Source: Tetrapisispora phaffii CBS 4417 (Eukaryota; Ascomycota; Saccharomycetes; Saccharomycetales; Saccharomycetaceae). From it: a stretch of DNA of 64,000 nt. How positions within the stretch are numbered: position 1 is the first letter of the stretch; every line of letters begins with the position of its first letter. Below the pieces are notes generated by a model. It had not been told where the DNA came from. It ran no database searches and saw nothing but the letters and a program-made list of their open reading frames with translations. The stretch spans positions 682,001 to 746,000 of the forward strand of contig NC_016527.1 of assembly GCF_000236905.1 (NCBI RefSeq). The letters run 5' to 3'. Positions 60,931 through 64,000 of this stretch are shown piece by piece. A program made the translations under genes and the position numbers.

Positions 60931-62616
60931 ATGTCAGAACCTGTTACTGACTTACAAGTTACTGCCTCTTCAGAAGGCAACGTCGAAGCTGTCTCATCTA
61001 ACAACTCTATTGCTTCCAATAAGGTTGAAGGTGATGACATGGATTTAAAGGCTCCAGAAGATCCAATCCATGCTACCGGTCCACTTTCCCAATACTTCGG
61101 TGTCTTATCCCTATGTTTAATGATCGCCTTTGGTGGTTTCATTTTCGGTTGGGATACTGGTACCATTGGTGGTTTCGTTAGTCACGAAGATTTCTTAAGA
61201 AGATTTGGTTCTAGACACTCAGATGGTACTTATTATTTCTCGAAGGTTAGAACTGGTTTAGTTGTCGGTATTTTCAATGTTGGTTGTGCTATTGGTGGTT
61301 TGACTTTAGGTAGAACTGGTGATATGTACGGTAGAAAACCAGGTTTGATGATTGTCGTTGTTGTTTACGTTATCGGTATTATTATCAGTATTGCTTCCAT
61401 TGACAAATGGTACCAATACTTCATTGGTAGAATTATCTCTGGTCTAGGTGTCGGTGGTATTGCTGTCTTATCCCCAACTTTAATTGCCGAAACTGCTCCA
61501 GCTCATTTAAGAGGTACTGCCGTCGCTTTCTACCAATTATTGATTACTGGAGGTATTTTCTTAGGTTACTGTACTAACTACGGTACCCATCACGGTTACA
61601 AGGACTCTACTCAATGGAGAGTTCCATTAGGTTTATCTTTTGCTTGGGCCTTATTCATGATCGGTGGTATGTTATTAGTTCCAGAATCCGCTAGATTCTT
61701 AGTCCAAAAAGGTAGATTAGAAGAAGCTAAGGTTTCTCTATCCAAGACCAACAAGGCTACTGTCGACTCTCCAATCGTGGTTCGTGAATTTGACGAAATT
61801 TTTGCTGCTGTCGAAGCTGAAAGAGCTGCTGGTAACGCTTCTTGGGGTGAAATTTTCTCCAGAAAGGGTGCTATTTTAAAGAGAACCATTATGGGTGTTA
61901 TGATACAATCTTTACAACAATTGACTGGTAACAATTATTTCTTCTACTACGGTTCTACCTTATTCAACTCTGTTGGTTTAGATGATGGTTACGAAGCTTC
62001 TATTGTTATTGGTATTGTTAACTTCGCCTCCACTTTTGTCGCTTTATGGACTGTTGAAAGATTTGGTCGTCGTAACTGTTTATTAGTCGGTGCTGCTACC
62101 ATGGCTGCTTGTTTCGTTATTTACGCCTCTGTTGGTGTTACCAGATTATACATTGATGGTTATGATGGTCCAACTTCCAAGGGTGCTGGTAACTGTATGA
62201 TTGTTTTCACCTGTTTCTACATTTTCTGTTTTGCTACAACCTGGGCTCCATTAGCTTACGTTATCGTTTCTGAAACTTATCCATTAAGAATCAGAGGTAG
62301 AGCTATGGGTCTATCCATTGGTGCTAACTGGATGTGGGGTTTCTTAATTTCCTTCTTCACCCCATTCATTACCGGTGCTATTCATTTCGCTTATGGTTAC
62401 GTTTTCTTTGGTTGTTTAATCTTCATGTTCTTTTACGTTTTCTTCTTTGTCTGTGAGACCAAGGGTTTGACTTTAGAAGAAGTCGACGAAATGTACCTAG
62501 AAGGTGTGTTACCATGGAAATCTACTTCTTGGGTCCCACCAAGTCAAAGAGGTGTTGACTACGATGCTTCTGCCGCTGCTCACGATGACAGACCATGGTA
62601 CCAAAGATTCAAATAA
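60931..62616 (+). CDS. Hexose transporter (Hxt family)
   Basis: A 561-residue MFS sugar porter with 12 predicted membrane segments. The ATG at 60931 is chosen; the frame extends 15 codons upstream only to a TTG, across an A-rich leader. Family motifs: [17 protein letters not shown] in the first segment, [12 protein letters not shown] after the second, [12 protein letters not shown] before the central loop, [15 protein letters not shown] in segment 7, and GRRNC and [14 protein letters not shown] at the ends. These are typical of S. cerevisiae Hxt1-Hxt7 glucose facilitators; I cannot say which paralogue. Preferred codons dominate, as in highly expressed HXT genes. It ends the colinearity with both YAL and YOR arms, so it marks a rearrangement or an inserted transporter. 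Confidence 0.93.
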   Translation: MSEPVTDLQVTASSEGNVEAVSSNNSIASNKVEGDDMDLKAPEDPIHATGPLSQYFGVLSLCLMIAFGGFIFGWDTGTIGGFVSHEDFLRRFGSRHSDGTYYFSKVRTGLVVGIFNVGCAIGGLTLGRTGDMYGRKPGLMIVVVVYVIGIIISIASIDKWYQYFIGRIISGLGVGGIAVLSPTLIAETAPAHLRGTAVAFYQLLITGGIFLGYCTNYGTHHGYKDSTQWRVPLGLSFAWALFMIGGMLLVPESARFLVQKGRLEEAKVSLSKTNKATVDSPIVVREFDEIFAAVEAERAAGNASWGEIFSRKGAILKRTIMGVMIQSLQQLTGNNYFFYYGSTLFNSVGLDDGYEASIVIGIVNFASTFVALWTVERFGRRNCLLVGAATMAACFVIYASVGVTRLYIDGYDGPTSKGAGNCMIVFTCFYIFCFATTWAPLAYVIVSETYPLRIRGRAMGLSIGANWMWGFLISFFTPFITGAIHFAYGYVFFGCLIFMFFYVFFFVCETKGLTLEEVDEMYLEGVLPWKSTSWVPPSQRGVDYDASAAAHDDRPWYQRFK

Positions 62617-64000
62617 GAATGTCGTTAATTACAATACCTTTTTATTAATGTCGAAGTGACTTTATTTTTGATTGAAACCTTTTTAATAATAATCAATTAT
62701 AATCGTTTACTTTATTTCTTATAGATTATGATGAATGTTTTCACACTATAATTTTTATGATTCTAATGCTTTCATTTTTAGTTTAACTTTTTATAATTTT
62801 TATAAATGTATTATTAATGAATAAAAAATTTTAATTTAAAAAATCAATTGTTCTTTGGTTTATAGATTGATCACTATTAATTGTGCAAATAGCAGTCAAT
62901 GACTGTCATGGTGCATGCTTACTATTATATTCTCAAGTATATTTTTACTTCTCTCGTACTGCTTAGCACGTGAATAAAATATATATATTCACCCGAGATC
63001 AAAAAGAATTCAATGCGAAATAAACTAAATTAACCAAACGGCAGTTTAAATTTGGTTCGGGGGAGTAGAAGAATGTGCAACGCATCTCAATTAAAAATAT
63101 CGAAAATAAAAAAAAATTTTTCATGCCAAATATGTTTTGATCAATATTTCATCTGTGCATGGTTTCCTGAGCTTTGCTCGTTATTCCCATTTCCTCAGCT
63201 TGGCGTTTCGTATGCTGGCCTTAACTTAGTGGTTGCTAATAAAAGGTCGGTAGTAATTAAAGGTTTTCTAATTTCAATGGACATGCAGGCAGTGCAATGT
63301 CAAAACGAAATAAAATATAATGTGATGCGTGCCATTACCCATGGGTTTATTAAATTTTATTAAATCCTATTAGTGCAATCACAACTTACAGCACAGTTCC
63401 CGTTACCATCTTTGCCTTATTCTAGAATATAGTTGCAATCGTTCCTAAGGGATTTGTTCTAAAATTTTTTGAATACTTTCAAAAATAACTTCTGAAATAA
63501 CTTCTGCGTTATGTTTACAGTAAAACTGGTGTGATATGTAATAAAATTAACTAATTACAAGAAGTATATATTATTTTTCGAAAAAACATGAAGACCATAC
63601 AATAATTATTGTATTAATGTTGTGGTTAATGCTAGGATGAACTTTTAACTGTCGCACTTACAGGTTTTTTTTATTCGTAATCCTGAATATCGAGTTTTAC
63701 AGTAGATAGTTGGTACAAAATTTATCGTATTGGAATTTAATTTTAAGGTTTAAAACGTTTATTTGGGGAATATGTTGCATTACAATTAACCTAATGAAAG
63801 TTGAAAAGAAAGATGGTCATTTTTTCATATATTAATATAGATTATAACATATAAACATAGGGATATACATGCATAAATTCATACATACATATATATATAT
63901 ATGTACATAAGTATGTGTTATGTGTATTCTCCAGATTGGTTGATATTTTAACATAAAGATGTTATGTTTGATTTATAACTGAATGTTAAAATTACGTTGT
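62617..64000. other. Region downstream of the hexose transporter
   Basis: 1.38 kb, very AT-rich, with no credible gene. An E-box CACGTG lies at 62968-62973, beside a GTGAATA...TATTCAC inverted repeat. An open frame at 63052-63363 starts only with TTG and shows no homology. A TA tract lies near 63889-63904. Confidence 0.4.

Noticed and set aside
63052..63363. Open frame of 103 codons near the right edge
   Set aside because: It starts with TTG and has no recognisable homology.

Overview
This is nuclear DNA of a budding yeast (family Saccharomycetaceae). Nearly all of its genes are intronless and closely match Saccharomyces cerevisiae proteins in length and motifs. The DNA is AT-rich with poly-A/T and TATATA tracts, and the standard genetic code gives intact conserved proteins. 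I name 24 protein genes that match S. cerevisiae genes (one cut by the left edge), a JmjC oxygenase gene that S. cerevisiae appears to lack, and a hexose transporter. Gene names rest on reading the proteins and on gene order; no database search was run.

Gene order is the most informative signal. Read left to right, the genes form two perfectly ordered series that interleave. One matches S. cerevisiae chromosome XV right arm: CIN1 (YOR349), MNE1 (350), GDS1 (355), VTS1 (359), PDE2 (360), SCP1 (367), RAD17 (368), RPS12 (369), MRS6 (370), GPB1 (371). The other matches chromosome I left arm read backwards: CLN3 (YAL040), CDC24 (041), ERV46 (042), BOL1 (044-A), BOL3 (046), SPC72 (047), GEM1 (048), AIM2 (049), FLC2 (053), PEX22 (055), CNE1 (058), ECM1 (059), BDH (060). 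These S. cerevisiae arms are sister regions of the whole-genome duplication. Many genes expected between them (for example MEK1, PTA1, GCV3, PRT1, PRE10, ACS1, OAF1/PIP2) are absent. The window therefore looks like one of two post-duplication sister tracks, with losses sorted differently from S. cerevisiae. A Vanderwaltozyma/Tetrapisispora-type yeast fits best, but this is inference.

Layout. 1-3470: CIN1 (3' part) and MNE1, convergent. 3471-10490: a 7-kb gene-free interval with a diverged tandem pair of Ty1/copia-like LTRs near 4.2-4.8 kb and, at its right end, the long CLN3 control region with short upstream ORFs. 10491-14172: CLN3 and a JMJD7-like gene. 14173-16821: a second gene-poor interval. 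16822-28831: GDS1, CDC24, ERV46, VTS1, PDE2. 29521-43991: a dense block from BOL1 to RPS12. 45126-56102: five genes all on the minus strand (MRS6, GPB, CNE1, ECM1, BDH). 56103-60930: a 4.8-kb non-coding stretch with perfect palindromes and G-tracts, followed by a hexose transporter where colinearity with both arms ends.

The genes do not form an operon. Themes are START and polarity (CLN3, CDC24), cAMP/PKA signalling (PDE2, GPB), mitochondria (MNE1, BOL1, BOL3, GEM1), secretion and ER (ERV46, CNE1, MRS6, FLC2), microtubules (CIN1, SPC72), translation and ribosome assembly (RPS12, ECM1) and carbon metabolism (BDH, HXT). I saw no tRNA, rRNA, CRISPR array, centromere or telomere. I found no convincing new multi-gene system. 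The points most worth checking are the interleaved synteny, the JMJD7-like gene, the tandem LTR pair, the CLN3 upstream ORFs, a candidate 5'-UTR intron of RPS12, and the palindromes upstream of the transporter.
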